NCBI RefSeq assembly: GCF_024679095.1
Contig: NC_066531.1
Coordinates: forward strand, 5,654,261-5,718,260
Origin: Eriocheir sinensis
Lineage: Eukaryota; Arthropoda; Malacostraca; Decapoda; Varunidae
Length of the DNA: 64,000 nucleotides
Direction of reading: 5' to 3'
Below are positions 9,765 to 19,747 of the stretch, piece by piece. The notes under the pieces are model-generated. The model saw only the letters and a list, made by a program, of their open reading frames with translations, was not told the origin of the DNA and ran no database searches. Each line of letters begins with the position of its first letter. The stretch's first letter is position 1. A program made the translations under genes and the position numbers.

Positions 9765-11230
9765 GACTGCCGCAAATGTACATTGCTGGCCACAAATATA
9801 TGTTGGCCTCCGGAAATATCCGTAGACGGCCGCAAATGGACTACGCTATTGAAAAACAAAAATGATAGCAGCCGCAAATAATGGTGAGCCGCTGCAAAAA
9901 TACGTAGCTGGCCGCAAAAACACGTAGGCGTCAACAAATATACGAAGCTGTCCACACAGATGCTTAGGTGACCGCAAATATGCAAAGACGACAGCAAAAA
10001 TACATAACTGGTCGCCCATAAACGTAGGCGACAGCAAATATGCGTAGCTGGCCGCACATAACTTAGGCGACAGCAAAGATGCGTAGCTGGCCGCCCATAA
10101 CTTAGGCGACAGCAAAGATGCGTAGCTGGCCGCACATAACTTAGGCGACAGCAAAGATGCGTTGCTGGCCGCACATAACTTAGGCGACAGCAAAGATGCG
10201 TAGCTGGCCGCACATAACTTAGGCGACAGCAAAGATGCGTTGCTGGCCGCACATAACTTAGGCGACAGCAAAGATGCGTAGCTGGCCGCACATAACTTAG
10301 GCAACAGCAAAGATGCGTAGCTGGCCGCACATAACTTAGGCGACAGCAAAGATGCGTAGCTGGCCGCACATAACTAGGCGACAGCAAAGATGCATAGCTG
10401 GCCGCACATAACTAGGCGACAGCAAAGATGCGAAGCTGGCCGCCCATAACTTAGGCGACAGCAAAGATGCGAAGCTGGCCGCCCATAACTTAGGCGACAG
10501 CAAAGATGCGTAGCTGGCCGCACATAACTAGGTGACAGCAAAGCTGCGTAGTTGGTCGCACATAACTCAGGCGACAGCAAAGAAGCGTAGCTGGTTGCAC
10601 ATAACTAGGTGACAGCAAAGCTGCGTAGTTGGTCGCACATAACTCAGGCGACAGCAAAGATGCGTAGCTGGTCGCACATAACTAGGTGACAGCAAAGATG
10701 CGTAGCTGGCCGCACATAACTCAGGCGACAGCAAAGATGCGTAGCTGGCTGCACATAACTCAGGCGACAGCAAAGATGCGTAGCTGGCCGCACATACCTC
10801 AGGCGACAGCAAAGATGCGTAGCTGGCCGCACATAACTCAGGCGACAGCAAAGATGCGTAGCTGGCCGCACATAGCTCAGGCGACAGCAAAGATGCGTAG
10901 CTGGCCGCACATAACTCAGGCGACAGCAAAGATGCGTAGCTGGCCGCACATAACTTAGGCGACAGCAAAGATGCGTAGCTGGCCGCACATAACTTAGGCG
11001 ACAGCAAAGATGCGTAGCTGGCCGCACATAACTTAGGCGACAGCAAAGATGCGTAGCTGGCCGCACATAACGTAGGCGACATCAAATATACGTACCTGGC
11101 CGTACATAAGCGGAGGCGATTAAACGTAGCTGGCAGCACATATACGTATAATTATATGAGCAGCTGCAGAGATGCGTAAGCCGGAAAGATTCGTAGGCGA
11201 CAGCAAATAAACGTAACTGGCCGCACCTAC
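9765..11230. repeat. 39-bp minisatellite array
   Basis: The core (about 9990-11110) is some 28 near-identical copies of a 39-bp unit containing gcgacagcaaagatgcg and tagctggccgcacataac. A few units are 38 bp. Both edges (9765-9990 and 11110-11230) hold diverged units with ggccgcaaatatacg. Because 39 is a multiple of three, most units read as an open 13-codon repeat on both strands, and the 38-bp units shift the frame. An orphan unit at about 12567-12595 shows that the array once continued, with a LINE fragment now between. Confidence 0.93.
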
Positions 11231-11264
11231 ACTTATAAATATTGGCGGCCCCAAGACTACGTAC

Positions 11265-12540
11265 CTACCTACCGCTGTGCCATATCCTCCAGGACGTCGG
11301 CAACCATGGACTTCCACTCTCCTCTGTTTCTTGTAGCTCTGATGAACTGCCACGTGTCATCTCTCTCCGCACCAACTCCACCAGTCCATCCATATATTTT
11401 ATTCTTGGTCTTCCTCTACCTCTTCTTCCTTCCACCATTCCAGTCATAATCAAATTATCCAGTCCTTCTCTCCTCATTACATGGCCGAAAGACTTCAGCT
11501 GTCTTCCTCTCACTGCTTCCACCAACTGTCTTCTCTCTCCCACCATTTGTAGAACGTCTGGATTTGTCCTTCTGGCTGTCCATGGTATTTTCATCGTTCT
11601 CCTCCATAACCACATTTCCATCGCTTCCAGTCTCTTCACCATTGTTGTTGATATATTCCAACTCTCCCTACTCCGTATAGCAGGGTTGACCATATGTAGG
11701 TTTTAATCAGACTTTTTCTTGTTCTTATCGACAGCTTCCTGTCTGTCAACACACTCTTCATATTACCAAATGCCTCTTTTCTTAATTTCTGTGTCGCATT
11801 TCACATCCTCTGTTACCATGCTTCCCAGAGAGTTAAAACTTGCCACCCTTTCCACCAATCGGTCTCCACAGCGCAGCTCCATTTGTGGTCCAGGAAGATC
11901 CTTTGCATTTTGTTTTTCGGGCGTTAATTGTCAGTCCTCTGTTTTCGCTTTCCTCTTTTACTGTCAAACATAATTTGCAGCTTCTCATTTGTGTCTGCTA
12001 TCAAGACTGTGTCATCTGCATATCTCAGGTTGTTAATATTCTGTTCACCAACTCTTATACCTTCACAATCCCTGATGTTCATTATTATTTCTCCATATAG
12101 AGAAAACAAATCTGGGGATAATACGCATCCCTGCCTGACTCCTCTTCTTATATTTTGACATTATGTTTCTCCTTCATTTACTCTCATACAAGCTTTTTGT
12201 CTCCAGTAAAGATTATTTTTCAGTCTGTATTCCTTTCCAGCCACTCCTATGCTCCTCAATATATCCATTAGGTCCACATGTCTAACTTTGTCAAAAGCTT
12301 TCTCATAGTCGATACAGATTTCTTTGCTTCTCTATTACTCTTTCAGCCAACGTTCTCAACATAAATATTGCATCGCTTGTTCCTCTTCCTTCAACAAATC
12401 TGCACTGTTCCTCTGATACTTCCCGACGTATTTTCTCTCTTAATCGTTTCAGTATCACCTTCAATATGATTTTTGTGATTTGGCTCATAATGCTGATCGT
12501 CCGGTGTTTCTCACAATCAAGTGTTCCACTCATTTTTGGA
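11265..12540 (-). pseudogene. LINE RT 3' fragment (family B) inside the minisatellite
   Basis: Minus-strand remnant of an endonuclease-type LINE. Sense order: an N-terminal RT block (ILKRLREKIRREVSEEQ, near 12450), a palm motif YADDTVLIAD near 12020, then a C-terminal region with LEAMEMWLWRRTMKI and LKSFGHVMRRE (about 11620-11480) to the stop at 11265. The LRR-MWLWRRM-GHVMRR tail is familiar from animal LINEs often annotated as endonuclease-reverse transcriptase. The frames are broken, and the endonuclease and much of the RT are absent (5'-truncated). Minisatellite-like sequence flanks it on both sides. Confidence 0.8.
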
Positions 12541-12599
12541 ATTGCTATGAACGCAGATTTGCACTATGTAGGCCACCGCAAATATACGTAGCTAGCTAA

Positions 12600-13235
12600 G
12601 TGTCTGATGGTAAAGCTTGAGTCGAGGCACGTCTCGAACACGGCAGCTAGCCACGCCCACGGTCCGAGTACGGGTATGATACGGGGAGCGGGATCACCAA
12701 CCCCGCCACCTCCAAGGGCGAAAGTGAGTCAAGCAGCCTTGACACTCGTCACAACACAGTCGTTCAACACACCCGTAACACGGGGAGAGAGGGCACCGGT
12801 CTCCAGGGACGTAAGCGAACAAAATGGACGCTAACCACTCGTCACAAACACGGCCGTCCCTGGCACCCGTAACACGGGGAAAGATAAGTCTGGTCCGGAA
12901 AGGGATCGTAGATCCGTGCCTCCAGGGATAAGAGACGAACCAGAAGGACGCAAGTCATTCGTCACGAAAGCAGTTGCTCCTCCCGCCTGTGACATGGGTA
13001 GGGAGGACGCCGGTCCGTGAGGGGGTCGTGCACCCGCGCCTCCGGAGACGAAAGCAAACCAAATGGACGCAGGTCAAGCGAACCATATGGACGCAGGTCA
13101 AGCGAACCATATGGACGCAGGTCAAGCGAACCAAATGGACGCAGGTCAAGCGAACCAAATGGACGCAGGTCAAGCGAACCAAATGGACGCAGGTCAAGCG
13201 AACCATATGGACGCAGGTCATTCGTCACAAACGAA
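12600..13235. repeat. 118-bp satellite, left part
   Basis: About four diverged copies of a ~118-120 bp unit. Each has an aaatggacgc box, a cgtcacaaacacggccg-like box, a cccgtaacacgggga box, a gccggtccgggaggg box and a gcctccagggacgaaa box. Unit starts are visible at about 12824, 12943 and 13061. The same unit continues at 13780-13970 beyond a LINE insertion, and single copies occur at 20820-20970 and 48512-48660. The short reading frames are incidental. Confidence 0.8.
13061..13230. repeat. 24-bp tandem expansion within the satellite unit
   Basis: Seven copies of a 24-bp unit (aaatggacgcaggtcaagcg plus four bases) in a row, alternating between aaatgg and atatgg forms. It is a local expansion of one box of the 118-bp satellite. 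The unit is divisible by three, so open 8-residue repeats appear on both strands with no sign of being real proteins. Confidence 0.9.
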
Positions 13236-13236
13236 T

Positions 13237-13770
13237 GGAGTATGCATCTCACGTGTGGGGGGGCTCCACTCACACAGCTCTTCTGGACAGAGTGGAGTCT
13301 CAGGCTCTTCGTCTCATCAGCTCTCCTTCTCCTACTGATAGTCTTCTACCTCTTAAATTCCGCCGCCATGCTGCCTCTCTATCTTCAGTCGATATTTTCA
13401 CGCTGACTGCTCTTCTGAACTTGCTAACTGCATGCCTCCCCCCCTCCCGCGGCCCCGCTGCACACGACTTTCTACTCATGCTCATCCCTGTACTGTCCAA
13501 ACCCCTTATGCAAGAGTTAACCAGCATCTTCACTCTTTCATCCCTCACGCTGGTAAACTCTGGAACAATCTTCCTTCATCTGTATTTCCTCCTGCCTACG
13601 ACTTGAACTCTTTCAAGAGGAGGGTATCGGGACACCTCTCCTCCCGAAATTGACCTCAGTTTTGGCCACCTCTTTTGATTCTTTTTTTTAGGAGCAGCGA
13701 GTAGCGGGCTTTTTTTTATTATGGTTTCCTTTTTTTGTGCCTTGAGCTGTCTCCTTTGTATAAGAAAAAC
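13237..13770 (+). pseudogene. LINE family C, 3' end (5'-truncated)
   Basis: Plus-strand C-terminal tail of a LINE reverse transcriptase. MEYASHVWGGSTHTALLD is followed by a frame change and the RVNQHLHSFIPHAGKLWN and YDLNSFKRRVSGHLSS blocks, ending near 13653. A short 3' untranslated tail with T-runs runs to about 13770. It interrupts a satellite unit between the tcacaaac and acggccg boxes. That is a clean 5'-truncated insertion, as target-primed reverse transcription produces. More fragments of the family lie at 31003-31048 plus 35408-35480 and at 35830-36340. Confidence 0.8.
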
Positions 13771-13779
13771 ACACGGCCG

Positions 13780-13970
13780 CTCCTCTCACCGTAACAAGGA
13801 GAGAGAACGCCGGTCCGGGAGGGGATATAGATCCGCACCTACAAGGACGAAAGCGAACCAAATGGACGCAGGCCATTCGTCACAATCACGGCCGCTCTTC
13901 TCGTCCGTAACACGGAGATAGAACGCCGGTCCGGGAGGGGATTGAGATCCGCACCTCCAGGGACACTTGA
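13780..13970. repeat. 118-bp satellite, right part
   Basis: Resumes the satellite after the LINE C insertion: cacggccgctcctc, the gccggtccgggagggg box, then aaatggacgcaggccattcgtcac and a second partial unit. It ends near 13970 where a short gaaacactt duplication begins. Together with 12600-13235 it forms one interrupted array of about five units. Confidence 0.75.
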
Positions 13971-14444
13971 AACACTTGAAACACTATTATGCTTACAAAA
14001 TGTTTTTTTTTTTTTTAACATAGATAAAATTAATTTAGTAATTTTTAAGCAGCCCATTTAAAGCAGATCTTGCTTTTTGGGCAGCATGTTTATTTTTTTT
14101 TGTGTTCAGTCGCCAATATATACATATGTAAAAAAAAAAAAAATTCATTACATAATACATATTTACCCCTCATAGAACATAATAATCTACTTATATACAT
14201 TAGAAACAGGTAGCTTTATCAATATTGAGCAAGAATATACTGTTTATAATGTTTCTTAAATGTATGCAATGTTGGTAATACTTCAACGTGATTTGGCACA
14301 GAATTCCAAATTTTAGGACCAGAATAAGCTAGAGAGTGTTGGAAGACTGACAGGTTATGTTGTGGAGCACGGAGATATTCACGGGTGCGGGTGGGACAAT
14401 TGTGTTGTGGTAGTAAGACTGAGACTGTCATAATTCTTGTGTTG

Positions 14445-14448
<4 letters not shown>

Positions 14449-14538
<90 letters not shown>

Positions 14539-14543
14539 ATACC
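14449..14543. repeat. (TA)n microsatellite within LINE D
   Basis: About 95 bp of alternating TA inside the LINE D coding region, reading as Tyr-Ile repeats on the minus strand. It arose after insertion or from a short TA seed in the element. Confidence 0.95.
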
Positions 14544-14963
14544 AATTTGTAATCTATTAATATCAAAAAGTTTTAGGATGTTCATTTTTTTACATAAAGG
14601 TTGTGTGTAATCAAAATAACCATGGTTTGAAATAATTATAATTACTTTCTTTTGCAAACGAAATATGGGAAGTAAATGTGTTGGATAAGTGTTACACCAA
14701 ATTGGTGTACAATACTGAAAATGTGGTAATACATGGGCATTGTACACACACTCAAAAAACTATCGTTACAGCGGGGTCCGACGAATTTCACACTGAGCAA
14801 CCCAGTAATCTCGGCAGGGTTGGTAAGAGTGCAATCACCCCCACCACCTCAGCTCTGCCGGGGGGAGCAGGACAGGACCCCCGTAAGGGAGGGATAGAGA
14901 GGAAGGGAGACACTGAGATACCGGATATCACCATAATATTATCGGAGTGATTTGAGTGCCACT

Positions 14964-15373
14964 TTTTCTTTCTTTTTTTTACGTCGCTGCCTATTGCGCC
15001 GGTAGGCATCTTCCCGGTGGGGCCTGATGGTCGGCCCAAGGCTTCTTCCAGGTGGGGCCTGATGGTCGGCCCAAGGCTTCTTCCAGGTGGGGCCTGATGG
15101 TCGGCCCAGCCCGTTCTGGCGCAGGCGAGTGTTTATAGTGGCGCCATCTTGCATTGGCTCATGCTGCCCCCGGAACTCGTTCTTGATTCGCTTGGACGGC
15201 TTCCTCTAGAGTCCGGGTTGATGGGTGGTCTTCAGGACAGCATGTGGGTAGTTTTAAGCCACTCGGCGGTGACTGAAAAATCCGAGGTGGTAGCGTGGGG
15301 ATTCGAACCCGCGTCGTCCATCACGCGGTGAGTGTGGGCCCAGTACGCTACCAGTTGAGCCACCGCCTACCCA
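14964..15373 (-). mobile_element. VNTR-SINE copy 2, full length with tRNA-like head
   Basis: Minus-strand SINE. The head (15373 to about 15295) has a box A-like tggctcaactggtagc and a box B-like ggttcgaatcccc, the internal polymerase III promoter of a tRNA. A body follows with the agccaatgcaagatggcgcc stretch, then three 35-bp GC-rich repeats (about 15110-15005), cggcgcaataggc and a T-rich/poly(A) tail near 14964-14980. This copy identifies the family as tRNA-derived. The other three copies lack the head. Confidence 0.85.
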
Positions 15374-15485
15374 GAGTTTAGGCTTTATATTCATAAATTA
15401 TTAAACAATAATGTTCATATGATATACGTAACAGCGGTGGGTAGAAGTATTCCCCCATGTCAAAGACAAAAACAACCAACAACAC

Positions 15486-15755
15486 ATGTCAGATATAGTT
15501 CAGTTCATAATGTGCCATCCTGGAACTAATGCTTCCACTGAACGTGTTTTTTCTCTCATGAACAAGTTGTGGCCATCTGAAAAAAAAACACTTCAAATTG
15601 CAACGCTAAAAGCATTGCTGGAAAGAAAGATAAAGTTTAAACAGAGTTGCATGGACTTCTACAGGTTGTTTCAATCCACTCCTGGTCTACCCTTCTCTCT
15701 TGTGCTGCCTCATTGCCTAATAAAAAGTAGGAACTTTGCGCGCTTTTTAAGTTGA
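15486..15755 (+). pseudogene. hAT-type C-terminal dimerisation fragment
   Basis: An open frame of about 89 codons whose first part, CHPGTNASTERVFSLMNKLW, then LQIATLKALLERK, fits the hAT transposase dimerisation region (family pattern: P-SNA--ER-FS--- W, then L---TLKALL). Nothing of the DDE core or BED zinc finger precedes it. It ends at 15755 after an unrelated tail. It sits within a TA-flanked element on the strand opposite to the SINE. It could also descend from a host gene with this fold. Confidence 0.65.
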
Positions 15756-17434
15756 CGAATAAGGAATTCGGAGCGGGCGTTTTGAGTTGCCGAAATTAGC
15801 CGTCTCTGGAGAAGAGTAATTTATTAAATAGCTTGCAAGCAGGAGTTAATTTCTCTAACATGTTGGTATAATGACTCGCCGATGATTATTACCTAGATAA
15901 TTAATCGTATTGGGTGCATTCCATGATTGTTTCGAGACAAGCGAATACCGTGATTCGAGTAGTGCATGCTTATACTTATGAAACCAATGCCAACGTTATC
16001 TTACTTTTGGGTGATAAGTCAAGTTTATAATCCACTATAAATCTATCATAAGGGTTAGTTAAGTTTTACGTAACCTCCTAGGCTCAGTGGAGCCGTATGT
16101 GGCGATCAGTCAGTGGGATTCACTCTGATATCCGAATCCTGAGTGACTCATTACCGCAAGGTGTTTATCATAGTTTCCTAAATGGACGAAATTTTAACTC
16201 TTCAGTTGTGTGTGAGGTGTTAAAGCATAAATTCATCACCCCAAACACTACAGTATTATAGCTACATAGAACACAGATCAATTAACTTCGACTAAGACTC
16301 CACCTGTGTGTTTCATGAAGCGTTACTGTGCCAGCTCAAATTCTACTGCTTCATTTACGAGTCCCGCTCACTTGGTTCAGGCAAGTGAACCCACACCAAA
16401 CACACGCAGTGATGCCAACATGAGTAGCCTGTTCTCAATGGCTTCGTTCTTGGTGTCAGTTTGTATCGTGCTGAATGTAAGACGATAGTTTTTTGAGTGT
16501 GTGTACATTATTTGTTGGACATTAGTTGGCATGAGGTCTGTTATTTGGTAAAGTAATAATATATTCCTTGATAATTTATTACTTAAGGCAGATGTGTGTT
16601 TTAAATGACATACTTTCATCAGAGGTAATACCTAACATTTTGTGTTGCTTAGTTTTTTTAATAATATTTTTGTTATACTTTAAGAGGTGGAAGTGGGTCT
16701 GTTGATTTGTTGGTAAACAACATGTAATACGTTTTATTTAGGTTAATAGTTAGTCTATTACTACTATGCATTTCAGCGGCAGACAAACGGTGTTTTTTGC
16801 AGATATCTCCTAAACTAATCGTTGGATGAATATGATATTTCAGCACACTACCTTGAACATCCGTTCGTAATTTTTGGTTAACATACCATATTGCTATATG
16901 TGTTATGTGAGGAGTTTACTGAGTGATATTACGCCTAATCCAGTCATCATATCAAAGGTGTTACACAGAATCGGACGAGTGTGGGGTACTCGTCTAACCC
17001 CTCCACCACCACCACCACCACCCTGAAGAACCCCAGACCACTCCTTCTCTACCCCAGTATCACATGACCCTCTTCCCCCCCCCCCCCTACTCACACCATC
17101 AGCCTTCCACCTGTGATTTTTTTCCCTATTGTAATTACATACGTATAGGTATAATAGTTACATACGTCAGTATGTACATACATATCATACATTAATAATA
17201 TTATCTAATACAATTGCTGGTATATGTGGACATGAAAACCAGACTGGGTCAAACGACCGTTAAAGCAATAGCTAATTCCGCTGTTAATGGCCGTATAGCT
17301 TGATAATAAGCAACGTATCTAACCCGTATCTCCTCCCTCTATCCGAGGTCTGAGGTGCAACCTCGACAAACCGAGGCTATGACAGGGCCACAGGCTATAT
17401 ATCATTCAGTACCGAGGCGCACCCATTAGCAGTA

Positions 17435-18909
17435 ATGTTGTCACGTTGCCCCCGTGGATGCAGGACAGCGTATGTTCTTCGTCTTGCCACGTTGTACAAA
17501 AGGGAAAGGACCCTTGGTAGAACTTATATAAGTTTGAATAGGTGAGTAGATGATTTTGGCTATGTTTGTTACTTACATTATTGTATTTATATACATGTTT
17601 TATATAATAGTAGGACAGACTGTATTATGTAAGAATATCGTATTATAGAATCGGGTGAGAAGAAATGCATACCATAACAACATGGATCTTTATGCTTACA
17701 GGCCTTACGAGCGAGTTGCTTACACTGTGGGCATGAGTGTGTCAAGAGTGAGGGGCATTGTCAACGACACCACCACATCCTCTCCCACACCGCCACTACC
17801 ATCTACACCGGCTGTTTTTGACAACTTTACTGTCGGTGCAATACGCCGCCATATCCACAAGAAGTTTTCTGAAAAACAACATTTTACACTCCGCGTCATA
17901 TCGGCGGATCTGAAAACAGCTGGTATCATCCCGGAGGATACCTCTGAGACAACTGTTTGGCGGATCATCCACACCATGGGATTCCAGTACAGGCTGTCAC
18001 AGCGAAAAATGTATGTGAGGATGGAATCGCTGGACGTGGTGTGTCGTCGGCTTGGCGCTCCGCTCTCTACAGCGCCACCGAGAGGAGGGGAGGAAGGTGG
18101 TGTATGTGGATGAGACGTGGTTTACCACCAGAATGGGTCACAATAGGGAGTGGGTAGATACCACACAGGCTCCAAGCAACACTGCCTACAGTCGTCAGGT
18201 ACCACCCGGTGAAGGGGAGAGATTTGTGGTGGTCGCAGCTGGCACTGACGAAGGCTTTGTTGAAGGCTCGTACCTGTGCTACCCAGCCAAGAGCAACCAG
18301 GGCGATTATCATGGAGAAATGAACGGCGAACTGTTCCTGCGATGGTTAACAACGCAGCTCCTTCCATCTCTGCCAGAGCCATCGGTACTGGTGCTTGACA
18401 ATGCACCATATCACAGCCAGCTGACGGAGGAGAGTCGATGCCCTACCACAGCCACCAGGAAGGCAGACCTCACCAAGTGGCTGGAGCACCGCAACATTTC
18501 CATTCCACCTGCTGCCACTCGCCCTGAGCGGTTGCTCCTCTGCCAGAAAAACCGTCCACAGACTCAGTATAAGGTCGACAACACCATCCGTATGTGGGGC
18601 CACGAGGTCATATGGTTACCACCTGGCCACCCCGAGCTCAACGCCATAGAGCAAGTACGGGGAGTCATGAAGCGTTATGTGCGCTCCAAACTCCAGCGGT
18701 TTACCAGGACGGATCTACTGGCTAGACTGGAAGAAGCCAGACAGTTGGTGAACAAGGACATGTGGGCGGGAGCTGTGCAGCACTCTAGAAAATTTGAAAC
18801 ATCATACTGGAAGACTGATAACATACACGAAGGAGTCGAACCCATTATTATTCACATCGGCAGTGATGATGAGGATGATGAGGTTTTTTTGCATAGTGAT
18901 TGTGAATAA
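17435..18909 (+). pseudogene. Tc1/mariner-superfamily DDE transposase, frameshifted, with one intron
   Basis: Predicted exon 1 is 17435-17541 (ATG, ending aatag before gtgagt). Exon 2 starts at 17702 after gcttacag and keeps the frame (NR, then PYERVAYTVG). The N-terminal part looks helix-turn-helix (ERVAYTVGMSVSRVRGIV, then TVWRIIHTMGFQYR). A one-base shift near 18045 breaks the frame. The catalytic part then reads VVYVDETWF, VLVLDNAPYHS and LPPGHPELNAIEQ, giving two Asp and a Glu. About 83 residues separate the second Asp from the Glu, far more than the 34-41 of classic Tc1/mariner. A very acidic tail (GSDDEDDE) ends the protein. Full length would be about 438 residues. Confidence 0.85.
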
Positions 18910-18941
18910 ATCATGTTCTGTCATAGTTGTGCATATTTTTA

Positions 18942-18981
<40 letters not shown>
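18942..18981. repeat. (CT)n microsatellite 3' of the transposase
   Basis: About 40 bp of CT dinucleotides in the 3' flank of the transposase gene, inside the Tc1/mariner-like element. Confidence 0.95.
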
Positions 18982-18985
<4 letters not shown>

Positions 18986-19747
18986 TTACGTATTATACAC
19001 ATATGTATAGATTAAGAAAAATATATGCAGTTTATAATTTTTTGATAACATGAATATACAACAAACAAGTCAACAAAATAATATTATATATAAACTGGAC
19101 CACTTTTATGATCAATAGGCAGACAGTACGCAATAAGAGTATCAACTTTTCCTAACAGTAGAAGGTCCAAGTCACAGGTAATTCCAGCACATCATGTTCA
19201 CGTGGTTGACCATAACGACTGCAAACATGGCTCTCCTATATACTACACGTAAACGTGCTGTTGTACAGTAATTATCAACGTGAACCACTTCTTGCCTTCA
19301 TGAAATTGTACCATACTCTTAGGAAATAATCATATCTATACATACACACTTACAGAACATTATAATGTATAAATACAGTAGTGGGAGAAGTAGGGAGGGG
19401 CACAGGAGTGAGGGAGGCGAGAAGCAAGGAAGAGGAGAGGAGGGATAAAGAGGCGGGGGGGGGGGGGGACTTCCGAGACGGGGGAGACGTAGTAGTGGTT
19501 AGGAATGGTTTGGGTGGGTGTGTGGGGGGGGGCACACTTTCATTCGAATGCGTGAACATGACTCGTCGGCTTTGTGTTATTTTTCACGAGTAAACTCCTC
19601 ACATAACATATATAGCAATGTGGTATGTTAACCAAAAATTACGAACGGATGTTCAAGGTAGTGTGTTGAAATATCATACTCATCCAACGATTCGTTTAGG
19701 AGATATCTGCAAAAAACACCGTTTGTCCACCGCTGAAATGTATAGTA

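Larger units (their letters stand above)
14745..16503. mobile_element. TA-flanked composite transposon inside LINE D
   Basis: A 1759-bp insertion with perfect 22-bp terminal inverted repeats starting CACACACTCAAAAAACTA (left 14745-14766, right 16482-16503). TA lies at 14743-14744 and 16504-16505. Virtual removal joins LINE D codons in frame. Inside are a complete VNTR-SINE (14964-15373, minus) and a hAT-like dimerisation fragment (15486-15690, plus). The hAT piece may be captured host or transposon DNA, because hAT elements make 8-bp rather than 2-bp target duplications. No Tc1-like transposase is visible, so it would be non-autonomous. Confidence 0.8.
14219..16761 (-). pseudogene. LINE D reverse transcriptase, thumb and C-terminus (two pieces)
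   Basis: The first piece (16761-16506) reads NRLTINLNKTYYMLFTNK, the block that follows WC in many LINE RTs. It ends LMPTNVQQIM at the second transposon. After 14743 the frame resumes as YNAHVLPHFQYCTPIW and FRLQKKVIIIISN. A (TA)n expansion at about 14449-14543 then separates it from a final block (RAPQHNLSVFQHSLAY, GPKIWNSVP, FKKHYKQYILAQY) ending at 14219. WNSVP and FKKHYK are typical LINE tail motifs. Confidence 0.85.
16764..19745 (+). mobile_element. Tc1/mariner-like transposon with intron-containing transposase
   Basis: A 2982-bp element with about 156-bp terminal inverted repeats (16764-16919 and 19590-19745) starting CTATRCATTTCAGCGG, a handful of mismatches apart. TA lies at 16762-16763 and 19746-19747. 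Removing the element plus one TA rejoins LINE D so that WCV continues into NRLTIN. One transposase gene is inside on the plus strand. Subterminal regions carry G-runs (minus strand at ~17000-17090, plus strand at ~19440-19535). The insertion is younger than LINE D. Confidence 0.9.

Noticed and set aside
10000..11100. CRISPR-like array
   Set aside because: Units are contiguous 39-bp repeats without unique spacers, in a eukaryotic transposon-rich context.
9722..11139. Long open frames with Cys-rich 13-residue repeats on the minus strand
   Set aside because: They follow from a 39-bp tandem repeat that is a multiple of three and is open on both strands. Frames break at 38-bp units. No start context or domain.
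12955..13606. Repeat proteins on both strands around the 24-bp array
   Set aside because: Product of the 24-bp tandem repeat. The plus-strand frame merely runs into the LINE C tail.
15295..15373. Functional tRNA gene
   Set aside because: Box A and box B are present, but the sequence continues into a SINE body with a poly(A) tail. The acceptor stem does not pair convincingly.
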